The position numbers were made by a program, and so were the translations under genes. A stretch of 64,000 nucleotides of DNA from Pseudomonas sp. RSB 5.4 (GTDB lineage: Bacteria; Pseudomonadota; Gammaproteobacteria; Pseudomonadales; Pseudomonadaceae). Location: the NCBI RefSeq assembly GCF_037126175.1, contig NZ_CP146986.1:4101001-4165000 (forward strand), read 5' to 3'. Shown in pieces: positions 33,087-42,879 of this stretch (positions are counted from its first letter, which is position 1; the number at the start of each line of letters is the position of its first letter). The notes below the pieces were generated by a model. The model saw only the letters and a program-made list of their open reading frames with translations. It was not told the origin of the DNA and ran no database searches.

Positions 33087-33164
33087 CCAAGGTAGGCGTG
33101 TGAGCGGGGCGCATCAATCAAGCGCGGTGGTGAATCATTACGCTCAGGGTAACGATCGAGAGCG

Positions 33165-33339
33165 CCCTCACCCTAGCCCTCTCCCGGAGGGAGAGGGGAC
33201 TGACCGAGGTGTCTGGCGCCATACATCGACCTGCCCCACCGAGTCGATTATGGATTCACAGCGGTACTTTCCGGTTGGCGAAAATTGTGAGCATCCTGCG
33301 GTCGGCCCCCTCTCCCTCCGGAAAGGGCTGGGGTGAGGG
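33165..33339. repeat. inverted repeat element (class D, CCCTCACCCTAGCCCTCTCC)
   Basis: The ends CCCTCACCCTAGCCCTCTCC and, inverted, GGGCTGGGGTGAGGG bracket 175 bases. This is a widespread intergenic repeat of pseudomonads. It lies between mdcA and the DUF6124-like gene and may insulate them. Confidence 0.8.
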
Positions 33340-33351
33340 TCAGCTTTTTCG

Positions 33352-33717
33352 CTACTCCGTCGGCACCAACTTATCCAACACCCGATTCACCGCCATCTCC
33401 GCCACCATCACCACCTGAGCAATGCCCTGCAGCGTCTTGCGGTGCGTGCCTTGCACCAGCGCCGCATGGTTGTTGAGCATGACCGTGGCCGAGCCTAACG
33501 ATTCACTGGCGTCGGCCAGTAGGGATTCGCTGTCGGCATCGGGGTTGGCCATGTACAGCGTGTTGGGGGTGTAGGGCGTGGCCATGAGGTCGGGTTTTGG
33601 CGGGCCGAGGTAATGATCGAGGGCGCGTTCGGCGGCTTCGTGGAATTTCTTCGATTCGGGGGTTTCGTAGGGGGAGGCCGTGTCTGTTGGCGGCGGACTT
33701 AGTGTTGGTTTAATCAC
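33352..33717 (-). CDS. DUF6124-like small protein (Pseudomonas-specific type)
   Basis: This 121-residue hypothetical protein has no signal peptide or membrane helix. The N-terminal half is Pro/Thr-rich (KPTLSPPPTDTASPYETPES). The C-terminal half is a helical pair (SESLLADASESLGSATVMLNN, then GIAQVVMVAEMAVNRVLDKL). It resembles the DUF3077/DUF6124 small proteins that occur in several copies in Pseudomonas; function is unknown. Translation starts at a GTG. The ribosome site lies in a hairpin, and a long structured leader precedes it. Confidence 0.72.
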   Translation of the reverse strand: MIKPTLSPPPTDTASPYETPESKKFHEAAERALDHYLGPPKPDLMATPYTPNTLYMANPDADSESLLADASESLGSATVMLNNHAALVQGTHRKTLQGIAQVVMVAEMAVNRVLDKLVPTE

Positions 33718-33719
33718 TT

Positions 33720-33990
33720 TCAGGTTCCGAAATAAAGCTGGAACCGCTTCTCTGCTAAAAGAAGGGGTGGCAGCTGAACGCAGGTTAGCAGACCGGGGAA
33801 CCTAAGGAAGCCGGCGCGCCGAAGCGCCCTGCGCACAGCCGCCATCGAATGCAGGCACTGAGCCTGACGATGATGTATGTGCACCCTTAGATTAACCACG
33901 AGCTGCTAAACCCGATCACTGGGAATCAGTGACGGGATCAAGTTACGCAGCATGCCCAAGGCGCACAAGCCGGCGGATTCTGGTGCATGC
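33720..33990 (-). promoter_or_regulatory. structured leader upstream of the DUF6124-like gene
   Basis: Read on the minus strand, this region has several strong pairings in a row: CCCGTCACTG with CAGTGATCGGG (33911-33935), a GCGC-TTCG-GCGC hairpin near 33815-33830, TCTGCTAA with TTAGCAGA (33785-33792 and 33751-33758), and GGTTCC with GGAACC (33740-33745 and 33723-33728). The last one contains the GGAA that would serve the GTG start. A 54-codon frame (33884 to 33720) ends two bases before that start but uses rare codons. I infer a cis-acting RNA element. Confidence 0.5.
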
Positions 33991-34123
33991 GTAGGCAGTG
34001 GCGCAAGGATTTGTAGGCGGATTAGGCGTAACACTGAGTGTCTTTAAACAGCTGTGCTGAATGGTGTTTATTGCGCTGTAGAAATTGAGGGCTTGTCTGT
34101 CGGATCAGAGTGAAGCGACTGGC
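33991..34123. other. intergenic stretch with nothing assigned
   Basis: I see no gene here. It should contain the promoter of the DUF6124-like leader (minus strand), but I could not choose a convincing -35/-10 pair. Confidence 0.4.
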
Positions 34124-34126
34124 GCC

Positions 34127-34219
34127 TTCGCGAGCAAGCTCGCTCCCACAGGGGATCTGTGTCGTGTCCAAAATCTGTGTTCACTGAAGTTCCAATGTGG
34201 GAGCGAGCTTGCTCGCGAA
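34127..34219. repeat. REP doublet (class A, CGAGC variant)
   Basis: Inverted REP cores with GAGCGAGCTTGCTCGC flank about 50 bases, downstream of the chpC-like gene. Confidence 0.88.
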
Positions 34220-34249
34220 GAGGCCAGCAAGATCACCACAAACTCTGGA

Positions 34250-34720
34250 TCAGTGAACCAGCCCAGCCGCCACCAACAACTGCTCCAGCCCCAACAAATC
34301 CGGCACCTTCGCTACCTGTTCCCCGACCTGCACCGCCGCCTGTTCCAGCGCACACAACGGCACATCGACATAACTCAACTGACTGTCGAGCTTGTACGAA
34401 CGCGGGATCCCCTGCACCAGCAGCGCAATGAATTTCAGCTGTGGCAAGCCGCCAAGGGCGTTGAGGATGACGATCCGCGCGCGTTCGCCGATGACGATTT
34501 TCTGCCCGCAGGCCGACTCGAAACTCAGCAGCGGAATCTGCCGTTCACGCCAGCTCACCCGCCCCAGATACCACGGCGGGGTGTCGAGATCGAAGGCGCT
34601 GGCCTGGTAGTCGATCAGTTCGGCGACGGCGACGTTGGGCAGGATCAGGTTGCGGTCGGCCAGCGGCAGCAGCAGGCCGGTGAGTTGGCTGGTGCGCGCG
34701 TTGTGGCGACGCTCATGCAT
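34250..34720 (-). CDS. chpC: CheW-like protein, ChpC type
   Basis: This 156-residue CheW-domain protein would couple receptors to the ChpA kinase. Visible CheW features are LTGLLLPLADRNLILPNVAVAELIDY, WYLGRVSWRERQIPLLSFESACG and ARIVILNAL. The ATG at 34720 lies eight bases inside the end of chpA. In P. aeruginosa chpC follows chpA and chpB; here chpB is missing. A start seven codons upstream is possible but would overlap chpA more. Confidence 0.82.
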   Translation of the reverse strand: MHERRHNARTSQLTGLLLPLADRNLILPNVAVAELIDYQASAFDLDTPPWYLGRVSWRERQIPLLSFESACGQKIVIGERARIVILNALGGLPQLKFIALLVQGIPRSYKLDSQLSYVDVPLCALEQAAVQVGEQVAKVPDLLGLEQLLVAAGLVH

Positions 34721-37700
34721 GTTTCTTGCTCCAGTGGGCAATGCTTTCGAGCAGCACCGATTCCTGATACGGCTTGCCGAGGTAGTCGTTGACGCCGATG
34801 GCCATCGCGCGGTCGCGGTGTTTCTGCCCGGTGCGCGAGGTGATCATGATGATCGGCAGGTGTTGCAGACGTTCGTCGTTGCGCACCTGGGTGGCGACTT
34901 CGAAGCCGTCCATGCGCGGCATTTCGATGTCGAGCAGCATCATGTCGGGCATGTGTTCTTCGAGCAGCAACATGGCGTCGACACCGTCCTTGGCGGTCAG
35001 TACATTCATGCCGTGGCGTTCGAGCAAACGGCTGGTGACCTTGCGCACGGTCACCGAGTCGTCGACCACCAGTACCAGCAACGGCTTCTGCGGTTCGCTG
35101 TCGATTTCCGCCTGCGCCGGACGCTGTGCAACCCGCGCCTGCATCGCGCGGATCGGTGCGAGCAAATCAAGAATCAGCACCACCCGGCCATCGCCGAGAA
35201 TCGTCGCCCCGGACACGCCCTGCACTGCCGCGAACTGCGGGCCGAGGCTCTTGACCACGATCTCGCGGGTGCCAGCCATCGCATCGACCTGCACCGCGAT
35301 GTGCCGGTCATTGCACTGCACCAGCAACACCGGCAACGGCAGGCTCTGGCCGAGCAGTTTGGGCCGTGGCGCGGTTTTCAGCAGCTCGCCCAGATAGCAC
35401 AACTCGTAGCGCTGACCGGCGTAGTGATAGCTCGGCGGATCGTTGCGGTAGTGCCCTTCCAGATCATTCGGCAACACGCGGACGATGCCTTCGATGGTGT
35501 TCAGCGGAATCGCGTATTGATCCTCGCCGCATTGCACCATCAGCGCGCGGTTGACCGACACGGTGAACGGCAGACGAATGCGGAAGTGCACGCCCTGCCC
35601 CGGCACCGAATCGATGCTCATGGTGCCGCCGAGCTGGCGGACTTCCTCATGAACCACGTCCATGCCAACGCCGCGCCCGGAAATCTGGGTGATCTTTTCC
35701 GCCGTGGAGAAGCCCGGCTGCAGGATGAACTGCAGCACGTCGCGGTCGCTGATCTCGGCGTCCGGTGCCAGCAGGCCGCGCTTGATCGCCTTGCGCCGCA
35801 CCGCTTCCAGCGGCACCCCGGCACCATCGTCACGAATATCGAAAACGATGTCGCCGCCCTCGCGGGTCAGGTCCAGCGTAATCGTACCCTGCGCCGGTTT
35901 GCCCGCCGCCAGCCGCACTTCGGCCGACTCCAGACCATGGTCGACGGCGTTGCGCAGCATGTGCTCCAGCGGCGCGGCCATGCGCTCCAGCACATTGCGA
36001 TCCATCTCGCCTTCGGCGTTGCCGATGATGAACGCGACATCTTTGTTCAGCTCTTCGGCGACCTGACGCACGATGCGTTTCAGGCGCGGCAGCATGCGTT
36101 CGAACGGCACCATGCGCGTACGCATCAGGCCTTCCTGCAACTCGGTGTTGATCCGCCCCTGTTGCTGCAACAGGTTCTCGGCGTCGTGGTTGCGGCGGTC
36201 GAGGGTTTCCTTGAGATCGAGCAAGTCGGAGGCGGATTCGAACAGCGCCCGCGACAGTTGCTGCAACTGTGAATGACGGTCCATTTCCAGAGGATCGAAT
36301 TCTTCATAACCGAGGCGTTCGGCATCGACTTGCTGACGGCTGAGAATCCGCCCCTGGGTTTCGGTGTCGAGCCGGCGAAGCTGATCGCGCATGCGCTCGA
36401 TGGTGGTTTCCATCTCGTTCAGCGCGGTTTGCGCATCGCTGACTTGCTGCTCGATACGCCCACGGAAAATCGAGGTTTCCCCGGCCAGGTTGACCAGCTC
36501 ATCGAGCAGTTCGGCGGAGACCTTGACCATGTCCGCGCCGGCATCAGCGGCGGGTGCCGCAGGCTCGGTCTTGGCCGGAATCGGTTGCAGCGGTGGCGTG
36601 TCGAGAGTCACCGGGTGGCTGAAATTCTGGATCGCATTGATCAGCCGATCCGCCGGTGGGCATGGCTGCCCGGCACGCACGCCATCAAGCATTTGCGCCA
36701 GCCGGTCATGCCCGCGCTGCACCAGCGCGAACAGTTCGGCGGACGGTTGCAGCACGCCGGTAGCGAGGCTTTCGTAAAGGTATTCGAGCTCATGGGCGAG
36801 GTCGCCGATCGGGCCGATCTCGACCATCCGCGCGCCGCCCTTGAGGGTGTGCAGATCGCGCAGCAGGGTTTCCACTTCCTGGCGATTGCCCGGCTCTGCC
36901 TGCCAGCGCAGCAGCGCCGCGCCGGAGCTTTCAATGATGTCGAAACCTTCTTCGAGGAAGATTTCCAGCAGCTCCGGATCATGCGCCGCGCTGTCGTGTT
37001 CAGGCGTCGGCTGCGCCGTTTCGGGACTGCCGGCCTGGCCCTGGCGGAACTGGCGGATCGCTTCGATCAGGTCTTGCGCCGGGGTCAGCGCCTGATGGTT
37101 CTGCAACTGTTCGAGCAACTGCGCCAAGCGGTCGTGACTTTTGTGCAGCAAGCGCCCAAGCAGCTCGCTGTAACTGTGGCGACGATCCACCAGACCTTCA
37201 TAAAGACTTTCCAGCTCATGGGCCAGATCGCCGATGGCATCGACTTCGGCCATCCGCGCGCCGCCCTTGAGGGTGTGCAAATCGCGCTGCAACGACGACA
37301 GCGGCGCAGCGTTGTCCGGGTCGCTCACCCAACGCTGCAAGGCCTGACCGGCACTGTCGAGAATATCCACCGCTTCTTCGAGGAAGATTTCAACGATCTC
37401 GTCGTCGGGGGCGGTCTCGGCATGGGTGTGGGCGAGTTCGGCGGTCGCGGCGCCCAGTTCGCTGATGCTCAAGGTCCTGCTGCCGTCGCTGCGAATCAGC
37501 CCCATCGCCGTCGGGTCGAGGCTTTCATCGAGCAGTTCGTGCAAGGCGCGGACGCGCTGCGGCTGTGGGGTGATTTCCTGGCCTGCAGCCAGTTCGTCGA
37601 GCATGTTGATCAACGCTTCGTGGGCGTTCTGCGCCTCCTGGAAAAACCTGTCGCTGACCGCCAGGCTGCTTTCTTCGACAGCGCCATAGAGGTCGAGCAA

Positions 37701-40613
37701 GGCTTCGCACAACACGTCCACCGGCAGCAGATCGGCGAGGTGCGCGCCTTCGCCGAGGGTGGTCAGTTCATCCAGCAGCGCGCTGAGTTCCTGGCGCTCG
37801 CCGGGGTGTTGTTGCCAACGCTGCAACAGGCTTTCGGCGTCGAGCAGGATGTCCATGCCCTGGGCGAGGAAGTTGTTGATCAGTTGCGCATCGCGCTTGA
37901 TCCGCAGACCGGTGTTCGGCGCGTTGAGGATCGCTTCCAGGCGCTCGGCCAGCAGCGTTTCGATGCGTTTGATCAGCGACTGCGCACCGACAATCGGCGC
38001 CAGCGGATCGTGCTTGAGCTGGCGCAGACCGACGCGGAACAGGCCTTCGGCTTCGAGGAGCAATTCCACTTCATCGAGATCCAGCGGCAACTGATGCGCC
38101 TTGAACTCGCGCGCCAGCTTATCCAGCGGCGCCGCCAGTTCGGCAATCGGCAACACGCCGGCCATCGACGCACTGCCCTTGAGCGTGTGCAAGGCGCGCT
38201 GCAATTCGTCGCTGGCCGGCAGCGGCACATGCTCGGCGGCCTGATCGAGGAAGCGATTGAGGCTGGCGAGGTGGGTTTCGGCCTCGTTGCGGAAAATCTC
38301 CAGCAACAGCGGATCGAGGGCCGCCACATCGTCGACGTCTTCGGCCGCCAGCGGCTCGACACCTTTGGCCAGCGCATGCGCACGGGCCGCCAGTTGATCG
38401 ACATCGCTGCGCTGACGCTGGCGGTGCGTGGCGAATTCGCTGATCAGCTCCGGCAGCAGCAACACTGTGTCGGTGAGCAACTGCTGCACCTGCGCGCCAG
38501 GCTCGACACTGTGCTCCAGCACGCGGTTGAGCAGGTTTTCCACGGCCCACGCCAGCTCGCCAAGGATCAATGCGCGAACCATGCGCCCGCTGCCCTTCAA
38601 GGTATGAAAGGCCCGACGCAATTCAGTCAGTGCGGCGCGGTCATGGGTGTCGGCCGACCAGCGCGGCAGGTATTCGTGCAGAACCTCAAGCACCTCGTCG
38701 GTCTCTTCGAGGAACACTTCGCGCAGTTCATCGTCCACCGGTTCTTCATCGGCGGGCGGCGGCATCAGGTTGCCGGGGGTGATCAAGGCCGGCGGGTTGA
38801 CCGCCGACACCGGGCTGGCCAGCACCTCGGCCAGCGACTTCACGGTCTCGGGGTCATCCAGTACCTGCAGGTCTTGCATCACCAGCGCTTCGCTGGGGCT
38901 GAGTACATCGTCGAGCACCGGCACGTGCTGCTCATGTGGAAAGAACCCCAGGCTGGCGAGGCTTTTCTGTGCAACATCCAGCAGTTGTTCATTCGGCGCT
39001 TGCGGGTCGTCGCTCAGGCGTTCGAGGTAATACTCGAGGCTGGAGATGACGTCGGCGAGGTGATCCAGTTGCTGCCAGCCCGGCTCGTGCGGATCCAGCA
39101 GCAAGTGTTCGCGAATGAAGCTGTTGCAGGCCTCGACCAGACTCGCCGCGCGGCTCAGCGGAATCATCGCCAGCGCGCCGCGCACCTGGGTCAGCAGTTC
39201 CGGCAGCGGTTGCAGTTGCTGGCGATCCCAGTCGGCGTCGATGTAATCGACGATCATGTCCTTGGCCTGTTGCAGGCAGATGCGTGCTTCCTTGATCACG
39301 ATCTGATGGATCTGCGTCAGATCAGTGGTCGGCAGGCGCGCGTCTTCGGGGCTTTCCGGCTCTACGGTGCCGACCATTCCGGCGAGGTTGGCTTCGACGT
39401 AAAGCAGCGCGCCGGCCACGTCCATCAGGGTCGCGTCGTTCGGTTCGCGCTGGCCCTGAACGAGGCTGAGTACCACCGCCAGTTGATCGATGATGACTTT
39501 GCGCGGCTGGCCGAAACCGAGCACCGCGAGGGTGTCGGCGATCTGCCGCAGCGGCGCCAGCAGACTCTCCAGATCGGAGGTGTGCTGACGGTCGCTGCGC
39601 ACGAACAGGTCGAGGCGTTCCTTGACCCGCACCAGCTCTTCGCACAATGCCGCCAGCACCGAGCGCATCGCATCGCGGTCGGGACCGGCCAGACGCGCGC
39701 GTTCTTCGTCGACCATCGCGCTGTCGGGCAACGCGTCGTCCAGGGAGTAGCGATCTTTCATGGTCAGCATCTGCCCGGTGGGATGTTCGGCTTTGGCAAT
39801 ATAGAACAGCAGGCTTTTCAGCAGCTCCGGCGGGGGAGGCTGATTGAGGCCGCGCATGCCCTGTTCGAGCAGGCGCTTGAGCTCTTTGTCGGCGTCCTTG
39901 AACAGGCTGCGCAACGCCGGACTGTTGGCGATGGCGCCTTCGCGCATGCCTTCGACCAGGGCTGAAGCGACCTGCCACAGCGGACTCAACGGCGCGTCAA
40001 AGCTCAGCGCTTCGAGGCGCTGGAAGACTTTCGCCAGGTATTCGAGGTGGGTCTGGTCATCCTGCTCGCGCAGCAAACCGACCAGCGCCATTTGCAGCAT
40101 CTGGCGCAATTTACGCAGCACATTGGGCAGGTCGGGAGGCTCCAGCGCGGCCAAGGCTTGTGCGCTCAACGGCGGCAAGTCCGGCAAGGGCGGGCTGAAC
40201 AGGCTGGTTTCCGAGAGCAGGCTGTCGCCGCGCGCACTGCGCAGATCGTTGATCAGCGGCAGCACCACCAGCGGCAGGTCGCGGCGGGCGCTCTGCACGC
40301 GATCGAGGTAGATCGGCAATTGCCCGAGGGCTTGCAGCAGCAGGTGCAGGGCTTCGTCACGGTGGCTGACGCGCTCCTGCTGCAAGGCTTCGACCAGATG
40401 TTCCATCTCTTCGGCGAGCAAAGCGGCGCCGTAGAACTCGACCATCTGCAGGCTGCCGTGCACCTGATGAATATACGTCAGACACTCGTCCAGCCCCGGT
40501 GAGGCCTGCGGATCATCGAGCACGGCTTCAATCGCCTGATGCGCCTGCCTCAGCGTTTCGGCAATTTCACCCTTGACCCATTCGAGGGCCACGTAGTCGT
40601 GCCGGTCACCCAT
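34713..40613 (-). CDS. chpA: chemosensory hybrid kinase ChpA of the Pil-Chp pathway
   Basis: This 1966-residue CheA-like kinase controls type IV pilus function. From the N-terminus it has a chain of phosphotransfer modules: H49 (YIHQVHGSLQM), H670, H809, H1113 and H1255 (each HTLKG). Two modules have Thr at the phosphoacceptor position (T475 in LTQVRGALAM, T951 in LTTLGEGAHLAD). The dimer/kinase core follows, with the ATP N-box HMLRNAVDHGLE at about 1555 and G-box DIRDDGAGVPLEA. Next come a CheW domain and a C-terminal receiver with phosphoacceptor D1895 (LLDIEMPRMDG). The start MGDRHDYVALEWVKGEI matches the family. It lies 11 bases after pilJ. Confidence 0.96.
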   Translation of the reverse strand: MGDRHDYVALEWVKGEIAETLRQAHQAIEAVLDDPQASPGLDECLTYIHQVHGSLQMVEFYGAALLAEEMEHLVEALQQERVSHRDEALHLLLQALGQLPIYLDRVQSARRDLPLVVLPLINDLRSARGDSLLSETSLFSPPLPDLPPLSAQALAALEPPDLPNVLRKLRQMLQMALVGLLREQDDQTHLEYLAKVFQRLEALSFDAPLSPLWQVASALVEGMREGAIANSPALRSLFKDADKELKRLLEQGMRGLNQPPPPELLKSLLFYIAKAEHPTGQMLTMKDRYSLDDALPDSAMVDEERARLAGPDRDAMRSVLAALCEELVRVKERLDLFVRSDRQHTSDLESLLAPLRQIADTLAVLGFGQPRKVIIDQLAVVLSLVQGQREPNDATLMDVAGALLYVEANLAGMVGTVEPESPEDARLPTTDLTQIHQIVIKEARICLQQAKDMIVDYIDADWDRQQLQPLPELLTQVRGALAMIPLSRAASLVEACNSFIREHLLLDPHEPGWQQLDHLADVISSLEYYLERLSDDPQAPNEQLLDVAQKSLASLGFFPHEQHVPVLDDVLSPSEALVMQDLQVLDDPETVKSLAEVLASPVSAVNPPALITPGNLMPPPADEEPVDDELREVFLEETDEVLEVLHEYLPRWSADTHDRAALTELRRAFHTLKGSGRMVRALILGELAWAVENLLNRVLEHSVEPGAQVQQLLTDTVLLLPELISEFATHRQRQRSDVDQLAARAHALAKGVEPLAAEDVDDVAALDPLLLEIFRNEAETHLASLNRFLDQAAEHVPLPASDELQRALHTLKGSASMAGVLPIAELAAPLDKLAREFKAHQLPLDLDEVELLLEAEGLFRVGLRQLKHDPLAPIVGAQSLIKRIETLLAERLEAILNAPNTGLRIKRDAQLINNFLAQGMDILLDAESLLQRWQQHPGERQELSALLDELTTLGEGAHLADLLPVDVLCEALLDLYGAVEESSLAVSDRFFQEAQNAHEALINMLDELAAGQEITPQPQRVRALHELLDESLDPTAMGLIRSDGSRTLSISELGAATAELAHTHAETAPDDEIVEIFLEEAVDILDSAGQALQRWVSDPDNAAPLSSLQRDLHTLKGGARMAEVDAIGDLAHELESLYEGLVDRRHSYSELLGRLLHKSHDRLAQLLEQLQNHQALTPAQDLIEAIRQFRQGQAGSPETAQPTPEHDSAAHDPELLEIFLEEGFDIIESSGAALLRWQAEPGNRQEVETLLRDLHTLKGGARMVEIGPIGDLAHELEYLYESLATGVLQPSAELFALVQRGHDRLAQMLDGVRAGQPCPPADRLINAIQNFSHPVTLDTPPLQPIPAKTEPAAPAADAGADMVKVSAELLDELVNLAGETSIFRGRIEQQVSDAQTALNEMETTIERMRDQLRRLDTETQGRILSRQQVDAERLGYEEFDPLEMDRHSQLQQLSRALFESASDLLDLKETLDRRNHDAENLLQQQGRINTELQEGLMRTRMVPFERMLPRLKRIVRQVAEELNKDVAFIIGNAEGEMDRNVLERMAAPLEHMLRNAVDHGLESAEVRLAAGKPAQGTITLDLTREGGDIVFDIRDDGAGVPLEAVRRKAIKRGLLAPDAEISDRDVLQFILQPGFSTAEKITQISGRGVGMDVVHEEVRQLGGTMSIDSVPGQGVHFRIRLPFTVSVNRALMVQCGEDQYAIPLNTIEGIVRVLPNDLEGHYRNDPPSYHYAGQRYELCYLGELLKTAPRPKLLGQSLPLPVLLVQCNDRHIAVQVDAMAGTREIVVKSLGPQFAAVQGVSGATILGDGRVVLILDLLAPIRAMQARVAQRPAQAEIDSEPQKPLLVLVVDDSVTVRKVTSRLLERHGMNVLTAKDGVDAMLLLEEHMPDMMLLDIEMPRMDGFEVATQVRNDERLQHLPIIMITSRTGQKHRDRAMAIGVNDYLGKPYQESVLLESIAHWSKKHA

Positions 40614-40624
40614 AACCACTCCAC

Positions 40625-42679
40625 TCACGCCTTGTCCGTCGCGGACGCCGACGGCAAGGTGAAACCGGATACCGAACGGCGCAGCTGACTGGCCATCTTC
40701 GCCAGATTGCCGATGCTCTCGGCGGTGGCGGTCGAGCCGGACGATGTCTGCGTGGTGATCTGCTGGATCACGTTCATCGTCATGGAAATCTGCCCGGCCG
40801 ACGAGGTCTGCTGCTGCGCCGCATTGGAGATGCTTTGAATCAGCGCGGCAAGGGTTTTCGAAACGCCTTCGATTTCTTCCAGCGCCACTCCGGCATCCTG
40901 CGCCAGTCGCGCGCCGCGCACCACTTCGGTGGTGGTCTGCTCCATGGAAATCACCGCTTCGTTGGTGTCAGCCTGAATCGCCCGCACCAGCGTTTCGATC
41001 TGCCGGGTGGCGGCGGACGAGCGCTCGGCCAGCCGCTGCACTTCGTCGGCGACCACGGCAAACCCGCGTCCGGCATCTCCGGCCATCGAGGCCTGAATCG
41101 CCGCGTTGAGCGCGAGGATGTTGGTCTGGTCGGCAATGTCGTCGATCAGGCTGACGATGTCGCCGATTTCCTGCGACGACTCGCCCAGGCGCTTGATGCG
41201 CTTGGCGGTGTCCTGAATCTGTTCGCGGATGTTGTCCATGCCGTGGATGGTGTTGTGCACCACCTCGTTGCCCTTGTTGGCGATTTCCACCGAACGCTCG
41301 GCCACCGCCGACGACTCGGCGGCGTTGGCCGAGACCTGATCGATGGACTGGGCCATGTCGTTGATCGCGGTCGAGGCTTCGGAGATCTGCTGCGCCTGAT
41401 GTTCCGAGGCCTGTGCCAGGTGCATCGCGGTGGCCTGGGTTTCCTGCACGGCGGCGGCGACCTGGCCGGCGGTGAGGTTGATGGTCGCGACCAGATCGCG
41501 CAGTTGATCGACCGAGTAGTTGATCGAATCGGCGATGGTCCCGGTGAAGTCTTCGGTCACCGAGGCGGTCACGGTCAGGTCGCCGTCGGCGAGGTCTTCG
41601 ATCTCGTCGAGCAGGCGCATGATCGCGTTCTGGTTGCGCTCGTTTTTCTCGGCGGTCTCGCGCAACTGGCGATTGGTTTCACGGACCATGACCATGCCGA
41701 TCAGGATGATCGAGGCCAGCGCCAGCAAGCCCAGCACGTAGCCGCCGATGGTGTCGGTGCTGCGCCCACCGGCAAGGTTTTCGAAACCGCTGGCGAGGTG
41801 CGAGGCTTCGTCGAGCAGGGTTTGCGACAGGCTGAAAATGTTGCTCGCCGACTCCCGGACCTTGAACAGTTCCGGTGAGGTTTCGAGGATTTCGTCCACC
41901 GAGCCGGAGACGAACTGGAACAGCTCGGAAATTTCACTCAGCCGCGCACGGGCGTCGCGGTCTTCAACCTGGCTGATCTTCAGGGTCGGGTTGCCCTGCA
42001 ACATGCCGTTGAGCACCTGGCCGAAACGGGTGGCATCGCGGCCAAAAGCGTCGGCAGCCTGCTGCGAGTTTTCGTCACCGGCCAGCACGGTGTTGACCGC
42101 GCCGAGAATGCGTTCAGCGAGCAGCGATTGGCGCTGGGCCATTGCCACTTGCGCTGCCGGGGCGCCGCGTTGCAGAAGGATCTCGACGACTTTTTCGTAT
42201 TCGATCTGCAACTGCGGCACGGTTTCGGCCAGCGTCGCGGCGACTTGATGCAGCGAGAGCACGGTCTGTTCGCTGGAGAGAATCGCATCGGTATTTTTCA
42301 GCAGGCGTTCCCAGTCCAGCTGCACCGCGCGCATTTCCGGGCGCACGCTGGCCGGCGCGGGTGGCAGGCCGGTGGCCGGATCGCCCTTCTTCAGGTAACC
42401 CCAGCGCTGGGCGAAATCGTTACGCGCATCGCTCAGCAACTTGAACGCGGCGGCCTTGCCGGCGGCGGCTTCGGTGGCGTTCTTGGCAATCCGCTGCGAC
42501 AGCACGCGCAGCTCACCGGCGTGGCCGATGTACTGCTTGTCGTAGTTGGCCTGGGTGTTGAGGTAGGCGAAGTTGGCGAACAGCAGCATGATGAACACGA
42601 TCAGTGCGATAAACAGCACAATGATCTGCGAACGACTGCGCGACCCTTCCGCCGATTTGCCTGTTTTTGCTTTTGTCAT
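40625..42679 (-). CDS. pilJ: methyl-accepting chemotaxis protein PilJ
   Basis: This 684-residue membrane receptor feeds the ChpA kinase. Two membrane helices are visible ([20 protein letters not shown] at the start, and [19 protein letters not shown] at about 330). The periplasmic part between them carries PilJ-type sensing modules. The cytoplasmic signalling tip has [21 protein letters not shown] and [16 protein letters not shown] chose the ATG at 42679, with GAGGA upstream; the longer reading runs into a repeat. The methylation partner PilK is not encoded nearby. Confidence 0.95.
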   Translation of the reverse strand: MTKAKTGKSAEGSRSRSQIIVLFIALIVFIMLLFANFAYLNTQANYDKQYIGHAGELRVLSQRIAKNATEAAAGKAAAFKLLSDARNDFAQRWGYLKKGDPATGLPPAPASVRPEMRAVQLDWERLLKNTDAILSSEQTVLSLHQVAATLAETVPQLQIEYEKVVEILLQRGAPAAQVAMAQRQSLLAERILGAVNTVLAGDENSQQAADAFGRDATRFGQVLNGMLQGNPTLKISQVEDRDARARLSEISELFQFVSGSVDEILETSPELFKVRESASNIFSLSQTLLDEASHLASGFENLAGGRSTDTIGGYVLGLLALASIILIGMVMVRETNRQLRETAEKNERNQNAIMRLLDEIEDLADGDLTVTASVTEDFTGTIADSINYSVDQLRDLVATINLTAGQVAAAVQETQATAMHLAQASEHQAQQISEASTAINDMAQSIDQVSANAAESSAVAERSVEIANKGNEVVHNTIHGMDNIREQIQDTAKRIKRLGESSQEIGDIVSLIDDIADQTNILALNAAIQASMAGDAGRGFAVVADEVQRLAERSSAATRQIETLVRAIQADTNEAVISMEQTTTEVVRGARLAQDAGVALEEIEGVSKTLAALIQSISNAAQQQTSSAGQISMTMNVIQQITTQTSSGSTATAESIGNLAKMASQLRRSVSGFTLPSASATDKA

Positions 42680-42721
42680 CGGTCCTCGCCTATGAAACCT
42701 GCCACGGTCCACTGTGGGATT

Positions 42722-42848
42722 TGTGGTGAGGGGATTTATCCCCGATGGGTCGCGCAGCGGCCCCAAAACTGAGTTGTATCTGGCACATCGCGAATGCAGG
42801 TTTTGGGTTGGCTTCGCCAACCATCGGGGATAAATCCCCTCGCCACAG
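42722..42848. repeat. inverted repeat element (class C, GGGGATTTATCCCCGATGGG)
   Basis: The ends TGTGGTGAGGGGATTTATCC and the inverted GGGGATAAATCCCCTCGCCAC bracket 127 bases. The element lies inside the pil operon between pilI and pilJ. A second copy is at 55654. Confidence 0.88.
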
Positions 42849-42879
42849 ACCCCCACCCCATAGATTTATGGTGCTTCGG

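Noticed and set aside
31377..33095. Open frame of 572 codons antisense to mdcA
   Set aside because: It is a shadow of a clearly real gene with overlapping operon neighbours.
33720..33884. 54-codon upstream frame as a real protein
   Set aside because: Rare codons, no ribosome site at the right distance and overlap with strong RNA stems. I kept it only as part of the leader.
36273..39965. Open frame of 1230 codons antisense to chpA
   Set aside because: It mirrors chpA in a high-GC gene, has no recognisable domain and no ribosome site. Such antisense frames are common when GC3 is high.
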